Assembly: GCA_001311585.1 (NCBI GenBank)
Contig: BBBN01000056.1
Location: 1 to 9,199, forward strand
Direction of reading: 5' to 3'
Length of the DNA stretch: 9,199 nucleotides
DNA from: Thermus sp. JCM 17653
GTDB lineage: Bacteria; Deinococcota; Deinococci; Deinococcales; Thermaceae
Positions within the stretch are counted from its first letter, which is position 1. Each line of letters begins with the position of its first letter. The notes under the pieces were generated by a model. The model was not told the origin of the DNA and did no database searches. It was given only the letters and a program-made list of their open reading frames with translations. Shown piece by piece: positions 1-9,199 of this stretch. The position numbers and the translations under genes are program-made.

Positions 1-133
1 GGCGCGGCGGGCGTGGGGGGCCATCGCCGAGGACCGGGGCAACTTCGGCACCGCCCTCATCTTCCTCCTCCTGCCCGAGACCCTGGTGATCTTCGGCCTG
101 CTCATCGCCTTCATCCTCAACGGCAAGCTCTAA
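1..133 (+). CDS. atpL: V/A-type ATPase proteolipid subunit L (K/c), 3' end only
   Basis: This is the end of the membrane rotor-ring subunit, which carries protons through the Vo part of the ATP synthase. The last codons, read in the frame of the TAA at 131-133, give a segment with AIAEDRGNFGTALIF followed by LLLPETLVIFGLLIAFILNG, the second helix of a two-helix hairpin proteolipid. The glutamate in the PET motif (codon 77-79) is the expected proton-binding carboxylate. The first five codons fit the family (GAAGV) only in frame 1, while the rest is in frame 2. The G run at 15-20 therefore has one G too many, probably a sequencing error. The 5' part, including the signal-like N-terminus known in Thermus, lies outside the window. 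The next gene is atpE, after a strong hairpin. Family assignment is firm; the exact letter (K or L) depends on naming convention. Confidence 0.9.
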   Translation, partial: ARRAWGAIAEDRGNFGTALIFLLLPETLVIFGLLIAFILNGKL

Positions 134-143
134 GCGGTCCTCG

Positions 144-174
144 GGGCCAGGCCCCAAAGGGGCTTGGCCCTTTT
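144..174 (+). terminator. Hairpin plus TTTT between atpL and atpE (partial terminator or processing stem)
   Basis: GGGCCAGGCCCC (144-155) pairs completely with GGGGCTTGGCCC (159-170), with one G-T wobble, around an AAA loop, and TTTT follows at 171-174. This is the layout of an intrinsic terminator. It lies 10 bases after the proteolipid stop and 4 bases before the ribosome binding site of atpE, inside what must be one operon. I infer partial termination or an mRNA-stabilising 3' end that raises proteolipid dosage over the distal genes. The T tract is short, so read-through should be substantial. The structure is seen directly; the function is inferred. Confidence 0.7.
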
Positions 175-177
175 CCT

Positions 178-183
178 AAGGAG
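178..183 (+). promoter_or_regulatory. Ribosome binding site of atpE
   Basis: AAGGAG lies 4 bases before the ATG at 188. It decides the start: an in-frame ATG at 164 sits inside the hairpin stem, has no such site, and would add eight residues absent from the family N-terminus. Confidence 0.85.
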
Positions 184-187
184 CGAG

Positions 188-754
188 ATGTCCAAACTGG
201 AAGCCATTCTGAGCCAGGAGGTGGAGGCGGAGATCCGCTCCCTCCTGGAAGAGGCCAAGGCCAGGGCGGAAGGCCTACGCAAGGAGGCGGAGGCCAAGGC
301 GGAGGCCCTCCTCCAGGGGCGGAGGCGGGCCCTGGAGGCCCAGTTCCAGGCCGCTTTGCGCCGGGCGGAAAGCGCCGGGGAGCTCCTTCTGGCCACCGCC
401 CGCACCCAGGCCAAGGGGGAGGTGCTCCAGGCGGTGAGGGCCAAGGTGGAGGAGGCCCTAAGGGCCCTTCCCGGGAAGCCCGAGTGGCCCGAGGTCCTTA
501 GGAAGCTGGCCGAGGAAGCCCTCCTGGCCCTATCCGAGCCCGAGGCCCTGGTCTCCCACCCGGAGAACCTGCCCCACTTGGAGCCCTTGGCCCGGGAGCG
601 GGGCCTGAGGCTTCAGGCCGACCCGGGCTTGCGCCTGGGGGTGCGGGTTCTGGGCCCAGGGGGCAGGACCCAGGTGGAAAACGCCCTGGAAAGCCGCCTG
701 GAGCGGGCGTGGGATGCCCTTTCTTCCCAGGTGGCCCAGGTCCTTTGGGGCTAG
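188..754 (+). CDS. atpE: V/A-type ATPase subunit E (peripheral stalk)
   Basis: Subunit E pairs with subunit G to form the peripheral stalks (stator) that hold the A3B3 head against the membrane part. The protein is 188 residues, the same length I recall for T. thermophilus. It starts MSKLEAILSQEVEAEI. Residues 1 to about 95 are an uninterrupted, Ala/Glu/Arg/Leu-rich helix suited to a coiled coil with G. The rest is a mixed alpha/beta globular domain that contacts subunit B, ending near TQVENALESRLERAWDALSS. The frame is intact, which makes it one of only two undamaged ATPase genes here. The stop at 752-754 is followed after three bases by the atpC start. The N-terminal helix differs more from T. 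thermophilus than the A, B and D subunits do, as expected for a stalk. Translation is set by AAGGAG just downstream of the atpL-atpE hairpin. Confidence 0.95.
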   Translation: MSKLEAILSQEVEAEIRSLLEEAKARAEGLRKEAEAKAEALLQGRRRALEAQFQAALRRAESAGELLLATARTQAKGEVLQAVRAKVEEALRALPGKPEWPEVLRKLAEEALLALSEPEALVSHPENLPHLEPLARERGLRLQADPGLRLGVRVLGPGGRTQVENALESRLERAWDALSSQVAQVLWG

Positions 755-757
755 GCC

Positions 758-1726
758 ATGGCGGATGACTTCGGTTACCTCAACGCCCGGGTGCGGGCCC
801 GGCGGGCCACCCTCCTCAAGGAGGGCTTCTTCCAGGAGGCCCTGGACCTTTCCTTCCCCGACTTCCTGCGCCTCCTCTCGGAGAGCGTCTATGGGGGGGA
901 GCTTTCCGGGCAGGGGTTGCCCGAGGTGGACCGGGCCATCGCCCGCACCCAGGAGAGGTTCCTTTCGGACCTGCCCCGGCTGGTGACGGGGGAGGCCCGG
1001 GAGGCGGTGCGGCTCCTTCTCCTGCGCCAGGACCTTCACAACCTCCAGGCCCTCCTGCGGGCCAAGGCCCTGGGCCGCCCCTTTGAGGAGGTGCCCCTCC
1101 TTCCCGGGACCCTGAAGGAGGGGCTCTGGCGGCAGGCCTACGAGGCCCAGGACGCCGCCGGCGTGGCCCAGGTCCTCTCCCTTCCCGGCCACCCCCTGGC
1201 CCGGGCTGCGGGGGGTGCTGCGGGAGACCCAGGACCTGGCCCGGGTGGAGGCGCTCCTGGCCAAGCGCTTCTTCGAGGGGGTGGTGAAGGGGGCCAAGGC
1301 CATGGAGGAGCCCGCCTGCGGGACTACCTGGCCCTCGAGGTGGACGCCGAGAACCTGCGCACCGCCTTCAAGCTCCGGGGCCAGGAGGTGGCCCCGGAGG
1401 CGGTCTTCATCCGGGGCGGGCGCTTTTTGGACAGGGTGCGCTTCGCTCGGCTTCTAGAAGGGGATTACGCCGTTTTGGACGAGCTTTCCGGCACTCCCCT
1501 CGTCGGGCTTTCCGGGGTGCGGGAGGCGGCGGAGCTGGAGAGGCGCCTAAGGTGCCTCCTCCTCAAGGAGGCCAAGCGGGGAAGCGCCGACCCCTTGGGG
1601 GCGGGGCTGGTCCTGGCCTACGTGAAGGAGCGGGAGTGGGAGGCCATGCGCCTCAGGCTCCTCGCCCGGCGGGCCTACTTCGGCCTGCCCCGGGCCCAGG
1701 TGGAGGAGGAGGTGGTCTGCCCATGA
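758..1726 (+). CDS. atpC: V/A-type ATPase subunit C (shaft-to-ring adaptor), two frameshifts
   Basis: Subunit C (the counterpart of eukaryotic subunit d) sits on top of the proteolipid ring and receives the tip of the D-F shaft. The protein starts [20 protein letters not shown], is largely helical with no membrane segment, and ends with [20 protein letters not shown], both typical of the Thermus family. The reading frame is broken twice but returns to itself. Near 1203-1208 the frame changes; either one G is extra, or two bases (CT) are lost so that the sequence would read LARALRGVLRE, which I favour because it resembles T. thermophilus. At 1315-1316 one C is missing (should read [14 protein letters not shown]). 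Between them the true frame runs [20 protein letters not shown]. With the two-base model the product is 323 residues, the family length. It has no strong ribosome binding site and starts three bases after atpE, so coupled translation is likely. Its stop overlaps the atpF start. Confidence 0.92.
   Translation: MADDFGYLNARVRARRATLLKEGFFQEALDLSFPDFLRLLSESVYGGELSGQGLPEVDRAIARTQERFLSDLPRLVTGEAREAVRLLLLRQDLHNLQALLRAKALGRPFEEVPLLPGTLKEGLWRQAYEAQDAAGVAQVLSLPGHPLARAAGGAAGDPGPGPGGGAPGQALLRGGGEGGQGHGGARLRDYLALEVDAENLRTAFKLRGQEVAPEAVFIRGGRFLDRVRFARLLEGDYAVLDELSGTPLVGLSGVREAAELERRLRCLLLKEAKRGSADPLGAGLVLAYVKEREWEAMRLRLLARRAYFGLPRAQVEEEVVCP
1702..1712 (+). promoter_or_regulatory. Ribosome binding site of atpF inside the atpC end
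   Basis: A run of GGAGG repeats lies 10 bases before the ATG at 1723. It sits within the last codons of atpC and supports re-initiation at the overlapping ATGA. Confidence 0.65.
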
Positions 1727-2044
1727 GGATCGCGGTGATCGCCGACCCCGAGGCGGCCCAGGGCTTCCGGCTGGCGGGCCTCGAGGCCCATGCCGCCCGC
1801 ACCCCGGAAGAGGCCAAGGCCCGCCTGGAGGAGCTGGTGCAACGGGGGGGGTACGCCCTGGTGGCCGTGGACGGGGGGGCTCCTGCCCGAGCCCGAGCGG
1901 GCGGTGGAAAGGCTCATGCGGGGGAAGGACCTTCCGGTCCTTTTGCCCATCGCGGGGCTAAAGGAGGCCTTCCAGGGGCAGGATGTGGAAGGCTACATGC
2001 GCGAGCTGGTGAAGAGGACCATCGGCTTCGACATCAAGCTGTAG
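1723..2044 (+). CDS. atpF: V/A-type ATPase subunit F (central shaft), one frameshift
   Basis: Subunit F binds subunit D in the rotating central shaft and, in the Thermus enzyme, affects coupling and ATPase activation. The protein starts [20 protein letters not shown], a Rossmann-like first strand and helix, and ends [17 protein letters not shown], the C-terminal helix region that packs on D. The start ATG overlaps the atpC stop (ATGA, 1723-1726). The N-terminal part is in frame 1 up to LVAVDGG and the rest in frame 2 from [19 protein letters not shown]. The G run at 1873-1879 therefore has one G too many. Corrected, the protein has 106 residues, two more at the N-terminus than I recall for T. 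thermophilus. The TAG at 2042-2044 is followed by a 12-base gap to atpA. The break is most simply a homopolymer error. Confidence 0.92.
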
Positions 2045-2056
2045 AATGGAGGGAAG

Positions 2057-3790
2057 ATGATCCAAGGGGTGATCCAGAAGATCGCGGGCCCGGCGGTGAT
2101 CGCCAAGGGGATGCTGGGGGCCCGCATGTACGACATCTGCAAGGTGGGCCACGAGGGCCTGGTGGGGGAGATCATCCGCCTGGACGGGGACACGGCCTTC
2201 GTCCAGGTCTACGAGGACACCTCCGGCCTCAAGGTGGGGGAGCCCGTGGTCTCCACGGGGCTACCCTTGGCGGTGGAACTCGGCCCCGGGATGCTCAACG
2301 GCATCTACGACGCATCCAGCGCCCCCTGGAGCGCATCCAGGAGAAGACCGGCATCTACATCACCCGGGGGGTGGTGGTGCACGCCCTGGACCGGGAGAAG
2401 CGCTGGGCCTGGACCCCCAGGGTGAAGCCTGGGGACGAGGTGCGGGGGGGCATGGTCCTGGGCACCGTGCCCGAGTTCGGCTTTACCCACAAGATCCTCG
2501 TGCCCCCCGATGTGAAGGGCCGGGTCAAGGAGGTGAAGCCCGCCGGGGAGTACACCGTGGAGGAGCCGGTGGTGGTCCTCGAGGACGGCACCGAGCTCAA
2601 GATGTACCACACCTGGCCCGTGCGCCGGGCGAGGCCCGTGCAAAGGAAGCTTGACCCCAACACCCCCTTCCTCACGGGGATGCGCATCCTGGACGTCCTC
2701 TTCCCCGTGGCCATGGGGGGCACCGCCGCCATCCCCGGGCCCTTCGGGAGCGGCAAGACCGTGACCCAGCAGTCCCTGGCCAAGTGTCCAACGCCGACGT
2801 GGTGGTCTACGTGGGCTGCGGGGAGCGGGGGAACGAGATGACCGACGTGCTGGTGGAGTTCCCCGAGCTCACCGACCCCAAGACCGGGGGGCCCCTCATG
2901 CACCGCACGGTGCTCATCGCCAACACCTCCAACATGCCCGTGGCCGCCCGCGAGGCCAGCATCTACGTGGGGGTGACCATCGCCGAATACTTCCGCGACC
3001 AGGGCTTCTCCGTGGCCCTCATGGCCGACTCCACCAGCCGCTGGGCGGAGGCCCTGCGCGAGATCTCCAGCCGCCTCGAGGAGATGCCCGCCGAGGAAGG
3101 CTACCCCCCCTACCTGGCCGCCCGGCTGGCCGCCTTCTACGAGCGCTCGGGCAAGGTCATCACCCTGGGCGGCGAGGAGGGGGCGGTGACCATCGTGGGG
3201 GCCGTCTCCCCTCCGGGCGGCGACATGTCCGAGCCCGTGACCCAGTCCACCTTGCGCATCGTGGGGGCCTTCTGGCGGCTTGACGCTTCCCTGGCCTTCC
3301 GCCGCCACTTCCCGGCCATCAACTGGAACGGCTCCTATAGCCTCTTCACCCCGGCCCTGGACCCCTGGTACCGGGAGAACGTGGCCGAGGACTACCCCGA
3401 GCTCCGCGACACCATCTCCGAGCTTCTCCAGCGGGAGGCGGGCCTCCAGGAGATCGTCCAGCTGGTGGGGCCGGACGCCCTCCAGGACGCCGAGCGCCTC
3501 ATCATCGAGGTGGGGCGCATCATCCGGGAAGACTTCCTACAGCAGAACGCCTACCACGAGGTGGACGCCTACTGCTCCATGAGGAAGCCTACGGCATCAT
3601 GAAGATGATCCTCTCCTTCTACAAGGAGGCGGAGGCGGCCATCAAGCGGGGGGTTTCCATCGACGAGGTCCTCCAGCTTCCCGTGGTGGAGCGCATCGGC
3701 CGCGCCCGCTACGTGGACGAGGAGGCCTTCCCCGCCTACTTTGAGGAGGCCATGAGGGAGATCCAGGGGGCCTTCAAGGCCCTGGCCTAG
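2057..3790 (+). CDS. atpA: V/A-type ATPase catalytic subunit A, three frameshifts
   Basis: Subunit A carries the catalytic nucleotide sites of the A3B3 head and makes or hydrolyses ATP. The protein begins [19 protein letters not shown] (beta-barrel domain). It continues through the bulge insertion typical of A subunits and the P-loop GPFGSGKT (2737-2760), then VGCGERGNE with the catalytic glutamate, [16 protein letters not shown] (Walker B region) and a helical C-terminal domain ending [12 protein letters not shown]. Single G losses at 2311-2312 (should read [11 protein letters not shown]), 2786-2787 (AKWSNADVVV) and 3587-3588 (RKAYGIMKM) break the frame. With three G restored the protein is 578 residues, exactly the length I recall for T. 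thermophilus. S232, K234, T235, E257 and R258 then fall on their known numbers. GGAGG at 2048-2052 precedes the start. The gene is very probably intact in the organism. Confidence 0.96.
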
Positions 3791-3800
3791 GGAGGAAAGC

Positions 3801-5231
3801 ATGGACCTCTTGAAGAAGGAGTACACCGGCGTCACCTACATCTCGGGGCCCTGCTCTTCGTGGAAAACGCCAAGGACCTGGCCTACGGGGCCATCGTGGA
3901 CATCAAGGACGGCACGGGCCGGGTGCGCGGCGGGCAGGTGATCGAGGTCTCCGAGGAGTACGCGGTCATCCAGGTCTTCGAGGAGACCACGGGCCTGGAC
4001 CTCGCCACCACCAGCGTGAGCCTGGTGGAGGACGTGGCCCGGCTTGGGGTTTCCAAGGAGATGCTGGGCCGCCGCTTCAACGGCATCGGCAAGCCCATCG
4101 ACGGCCTGCCCCCCATCACCCCGGAGAAGCGCCTGCCATCGTGGGCCTGCCCCTGAACCCGGTGGCCCGCAGGAAGCCCGAGGAGTTCATCCAGACGGGC
4201 ATCTCCACCATCGACGTGATGAACACCCTGGTCCGGGGGCAGAAGCTCCCCATCTTCTCCGGCTCGGGCCTTCCCGCCAACGAGATCGCCGCCCAGATCG
4301 CCCGCCAGGCCACGGTGCGCCCCGACCTCTCCGGGGAGGGGGAGAAGGAGGAGCCTTCGCCGTGGTCTTCGCCGCCATGGGGATCACGCAAAGGGAGCTC
4401 TCCTACTTCATCCAGGAGTTTGAGCGCACCGGGGCCCTAAGCCGCTCCGTCCTCTTCCTGAACAAGGCGGACGACCCCACCATTGAGCGCATCCTCACCC
4501 CCCGCATGGCCCTTACCGTGGCCGAGTACCTGGCCTTTGAGCACGACTACCACGTGCTGGTCATCCTCACGGACATGACCAACTACTGCGAGGCCTTGCG
4601 GGAGATCGGCGCAAGCCGCGAGGAGATCCCCGGGCGCCGCGGCTACCCCGGGTACATGTACACCGACCTGGCCACCATCTACGAACGGGCCGGGGTGGTG
4701 CAGGGGAAGAAGGGCTCGGTCACCCAGATCCCCATCCTCTCCATGCCCGACGACGACCGCACCCACCCCATCCCCGACCTCACGGGCTACATCACCGAGG
4801 GGCAGATCCAGCTCTCCCGGGAGCTCCACCGCAAGGGCATCTACCCGCCCATCGACCCCTTGCCCTCCCTCTCCCGCCTCATGAACAACGGCGTGGGCAA
4901 GCAAGACCCGGGAGGACCACAAGCAGGTCTCCGACCAGCTCTACTCGGCCTACGCCAACGGGGTGGACATCCGGAAGCTGGTGGCCATCATCGGCGAGGA
5001 CGCCCTCACGGAGAACGACCGGCGCTACCTGCAGTTCGCCGACGCCTTTGAGCGGCACTTCATCAACCAGGGCCAGCAGAACCGTTCCATTGAGGAGAGC
5101 CTCCAGATCGCCTGGGCCCTCCTCTCCATGCTCCCGCAGGCGAGCTCAAGCGCATCTCCAAGGACCACATCGGCAAGTACTACGGCCAGAAGCTGGAAGA
5201 GATCTGGGGCGCGCCCCAGGCCCTGGACTAA
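3801..5231 (+). CDS. atpB: V/A-type ATPase regulatory subunit B, five frameshifts
   Basis: Subunit B alternates with A in the hexameric head and supplies the arginine finger to the catalytic site. The protein starts [17 protein letters not shown]. It has [14 protein letters not shown] near residues 154-167 where A has its P-loop, so the Walker lysine is absent, as expected for a non-catalytic subunit. It ends [17 protein letters not shown]. Frame breaks are: one C lost near 3849-3851 ([12 protein letters not shown]), one C near 4136-4137 ([12 protein letters not shown]), one C near 4354-4355 ([14 protein letters not shown]), two G near 4901-4902 (NNGVGKGKTREDH), and one G near 5139-5140 ([13 protein letters not shown]). 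Restoring six bases gives 478 residues, the family length, and the arginine of SLSRLM becomes R360, the known arginine finger. GGAGG at 3791-3795 is the ribosome binding site. This is the most damaged gene in the window, and an automatic caller would split it. Confidence 0.96.
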
Positions 5232-5240
5232 GGGGGGTAG

Positions 5241-5909
5241 ATGAGCCAGGTCAGCCCCACCCGGATGAACCTTCTGCAGAGGCGGGGGCAGCTCCGCCTG
5301 GCGCAGAAGGGGGTGGACCTCCTGAAGAAGAAACGGGACGCCCTGGTGGCCGAGTTCTTCGGCCTGGTGCGGGAGGCCATGGAGGCGAGGAAGGCCCTGA
5401 ACCAAGCCGCCCAGGAGGCCTACACCGCCCTCCTCCTGGCCCAGGCCTTTGATGGCCCCGAGAGCGTGGCCGGGGCGGCTTTGGGCGTGCCCCTTCTGGA
5501 GGGGGTGGAGGCGGAGGTGGAGAACGTCTGGGGGAGCAAGGTGCCGAGGCTCAGGGCCGCCTTCCCCGATGGGGCCCTGCTTTCCCCCGTGGGCACCCCG
5601 GCCTACACCCTCGAGGCCAGCCGGGCTTTCCGCCGCTACGCCGAGGCCCTGATCCAGGTGGCCAACACCGAGACCCGCCTGAAGAAGATCGGCGAGGAGA
5701 TCAAGAAGACCACCCGGCGGGTGAACGCCCTGGAACAGGTGGTGATCCCCGGGATCCGCGGCCAGATCCGCTTCATCCAGCAGGTCCTGGAGCAACGGGA
5801 GAGGGAGGACACCTTCCGCCTGAAGCGCATCAAGGGCAAGATCGAGGCCCGGGAGGCCGAGGAAGGGGGCCGTCCCAACCCCGCCTTGGAAATCGGGGCG
5901 GGCCTTTAA
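5241..5909 (+). CDS. atpD: V/A-type ATPase subunit D (central shaft)
   Basis: Subunit D is the rotating axle inside the A3B3 head, turned by ATP hydrolysis or by the proton-driven ring. The 222-residue protein starts [20 protein letters not shown]. It has long helices at the N-terminus (about residues 5-75) and C-terminus (about 125-210, including [20 protein letters not shown] and the Lys/Arg/Glu-rich stretch after [14 protein letters not shown]), which form an antiparallel coiled coil. A shorter central section carries [12 protein letters not shown]. The frame is intact and one residue shorter than the T. thermophilus protein I recall, the difference lying in the Glu/Gly run before RPNP. 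It starts nine bases after atpB behind a G-rich ribosome binding site (AGGGGGG, 5231-5237). It is the last gene of the operon: its TAA is followed after five bases by a perfect hairpin. Confidence 0.96.
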   Translation: MSQVSPTRMNLLQRRGQLRLAQKGVDLLKKKRDALVAEFFGLVREAMEARKALNQAAQEAYTALLLAQAFDGPESVAGAALGVPLLEGVEAEVENVWGSKVPRLRAAFPDGALLSPVGTPAYTLEASRAFRRYAEALIQVANTETRLKKIGEEIKKTTRRVNALEQVVIPGIRGQIRFIQQVLEQREREDTFRLKRIKGKIEAREAEEGGRPNPALEIGAGL

Positions 5910-5914
5910 TACCA

Positions 5915-5942
5915 CCCCATGCTGGCTTGGGCCAGCATGGGG
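5915..5942. terminator. Perfect 12-bp hairpin after atpD
   Basis: CCCCATGCTGGC (5915-5926) and GCCAGCATGGGG (5931-5942) are exact reverse complements around a TTGG loop, starting five bases after the atpD stop. No T tract follows on either strand (GGCCCCGAAAAAG on +). It may be a bidirectional stop between convergent genes or a 3'-end stabilising stem. The structure is certain; the role as terminator is likely but not proven by sequence. Confidence 0.65.
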
Positions 5943-5978
5943 GCCCCGAAAAAGAACGCCCACAGAGCCCTTGCCTCG

Positions 5979-6005
5979 CCTTGGGCGAAGGGTTCACGCC
6001 CAAGG
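5979..6005. other. Inverted repeat in the atpD-acn gap
   Basis: CCTTGGGCG (5979-5987) and CGCCCAAGG (5997-6005) are exact reverse complements with a 9-base loop. It is the second of three stems in the 141-base convergent gap. Read on the - strand, a TTCTTTTT stretch (5948-5956) lies about 22 bases beyond it, too far for a standard terminator but compatible with acn transcripts ending here. Confidence 0.5.
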
Positions 6006-6009
6006 GGAG

Positions 6010-6044
6010 CCTCCCCCCCGGGAAGCCCCGGGGGGAAGGATTTT
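6010..6044 (+). terminator. GC hairpin followed by ATTTT, probable ATPase operon terminator
   Basis: CCCCCCGGG (6014-6022) pairs with CCCGGGGGG (6027-6035) around AAGC. After one mismatch, three further pairs (6010-6012 with 6037-6039) extend the stem, and ATTTT follows at 6040-6044. This is the only stem in the gap with a T tract on the + strand. It ends seven bases before the convergent acn stop codon. Long C and G runs here are prone to read errors, so the exact stem length is uncertain. Confidence 0.65.
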
Positions 6045-6050
6045 CGGGGG

Positions 6051-8754
<2,704 letters not shown>

Positions 8755-8760
8755 GCTCCA

Positions 8761-8767
8761 CTCCTTT
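8761..8767 (-). promoter_or_regulatory. Ribosome binding site of acnA
   Basis: On the - strand AAAGGAG lies six bases before the ATG at 8754. It fixes this ATG as the start within an open frame that continues far upstream. Confidence 0.85.
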
Positions 8768-8790
8768 CCCTTCCCCCTGGGGGCAAAGGG
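8768..8790 (-). other. Stem in the acnA leader next to the ribosome binding site
   Basis: On the - strand CCCTT and AAGGG, with an inner CCCC and GGGG, can pair around a CAG loop with a small internal loop. The stem ends directly beside AAAGGAG and leaves it unpaired. It could protect or tune the leader; it may also be chance in such GC-rich DNA. Confidence 0.35.
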
Positions 8791-8853
8791 AGGCGCGCTT
8801 TGGACTTTTGGGGGAAGCTCCTTCCGAGGGGGGCGCCCGCCCCGGCGTCTTCC

Positions 8854-8862
8854 ACTATAGCA
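8854..8862 (-). promoter_or_regulatory. Candidate extended -10 promoter of acnA
   Basis: The - strand reads TGCTATAGT, a TGn extended -10 with five of six bases of TATAAT. It stands out in an otherwise GC-rich stretch. No good -35 hexamer is visible 16-18 bases upstream, which extended -10 promoters tolerate. Transcription would start near 8847 and give a leader of about 93 bases. The element overlaps the predicted stop codon of the upstream hydrolase. Confidence 0.55.
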
Positions 8863-9199
8863 CCTGCGAAAGGGGCTCGCCCAGAGGGGCGTCCCAGCCA
8901 GGCCTTCCAGGAAGAGGAGGACCTCCTCGGCCACTTCCCGGAAGAGGTCCTCCCGGGGCCTTTGGGGGGGATTGTCCCCCCGCTGGGGACCGTAGGCCCC
9001 GAAGCCCGCGTGGTTGAGCCCCTCCACGAAGACCACCCGGGCGTTCTTGGGGAGCCTTTTCGCCTTCTGCCGGGCTTCCTCCGGGGGGAGAAGGCCGTCT
9101 AGGGTGCCGTAGAGGGCCAGGGTGGGGAAGGCTTCCCGGGAGAGGTCCGCCTCGGGGTAGGCGGCGAAGAGGACGAGGGGAAGCCCTTCCCGGGCCGCC
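8855..9199 (-). CDS. Alpha/beta-hydrolase-fold protein, 3' end, one probable frameshift
   Basis: The visible C-terminal portion (about 115 residues) looks like the family-5 alpha/beta hydrolases. It has a strand with [13 protein letters not shown], then [15 protein letters not shown], whose aspartate (9097-9099) is the probable acid of the catalytic triad. Next comes [19 protein letters not shown], whose histidine (9010-9012) is the probable base; the [13 protein letters not shown] pattern is typical of this group. The nucleophile region lies beyond the window edge. A C-terminal helix follows ([18 protein letters not shown]). As given, the frame has no stop before acnA. Adding one C to the run at 8893-8895 (+ strand) makes it end [16 protein letters not shown] with a TAG at 8857-8855, which I think is the true end. 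The substrate cannot be told from this fragment. Confidence 0.75.
   Translation of the reverse strand, partial: GGPGRASPRPLRRLPRGGPLPGSLPHPGPLRHPRRPSPPGGSPAEGEKAPQERPGGLRGGAQPRGLRGLRSPAGGQSPPKAPGGPLPGSGRGGPPLPGRPGWDAPLGEPLSQVL

Noticed and set aside
530..1303. Long open frame on the - strand opposite atpE and atpC
   Set aside because: It is antisense to conserved coding sequence, rich in Gly, Pro and Leu, and resembles no family. High GC removes stop codons and creates such frames.
1552..2841. Single 429-codon frame apparently joining subunit F and A sequence
   Set aside because: It is an artefact of the indels: the N-terminal part of F and the middle of A happen to share a frame. Not a fusion protein.
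2355..3308. 317-codon - strand frame opposite atpA
   Set aside because: It mirrors the atpA codons, with His/Gly/Val-rich low-complexity sequence and no ribosome binding site.
2784..3602. Separate short ATPase gene starting at GTG 2784
   Set aside because: It is the continuation of atpA after a lost G in AKWSNADV; there is no ribosome binding site at this position.
3801..5231. Programmed frameshifting in atpB
   Set aside because: Five unrelated sites with no slippery heptamer or shared structure, all fixed by adding one or two bases, fit read errors better. Known Thermus slippage (dnaX) uses long A runs, which are absent here.
5025..5963. 312-codon - strand frame opposite atpB and atpD
   Set aside because: It is a shadow of two conserved genes, crosses their junction and starts inside the terminator region.

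Overview
The window is high-GC, densely coded DNA that I read as chromosomal sequence from a Thermus species. The V/A-type ATP synthase genes match what I remember of the Thermus thermophilus proteins in gene order, length and residue numbering. Differences spread through subunits E, C and F suggest another Thermus species rather than T. thermophilus itself. This is from memory, not from a search.

Layout: positions 1-5909 (+ strand) hold the distal part of a V/A-type H+-ATPase operon: proteolipid L (3' end only), E, C, F, A, B and D. L and E are separated by 54 bases carrying a terminator-like hairpin. The other genes are 3-12 bases apart or overlap (ATGA between C and F). Positions 5910-6050 are a convergent intergenic region with several inverted repeats. 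Positions 6051-8754 (- strand) encode a full-length aconitase (901 residues after repair). Its leader has a clear ribosome binding site and a candidate extended -10 promoter. Positions 8855-9199 (- strand) are the 3' end of an alpha/beta-hydrolase-fold gene that runs off the window.

How the parts work together: A3B3 is the catalytic head, D and F the central shaft, C the adaptor between shaft and membrane ring, L the proton-carrying ring, and E (with G, encoded outside the window) the peripheral stalk. Aconitase is a TCA-cycle enzyme. It is convergent to the ATPase operon and not part of it.

The most striking property is technical. About fifteen small indels, nearly all single G or C losses from short runs, break seven of the nine genes. 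When they are repaired the proteins recover family lengths, and key residues fall on known T. thermophilus numbers (A: S232, K234, T235, E257, R258; B: R360). I therefore treat the breaks as sequencing or assembly errors, not pseudogenes. I found no mobile element, CRISPR array, RNA gene or new defence or biosynthetic system. The most biologically interesting items are the hairpin after the proteolipid gene and the aconitase leader and promoter.
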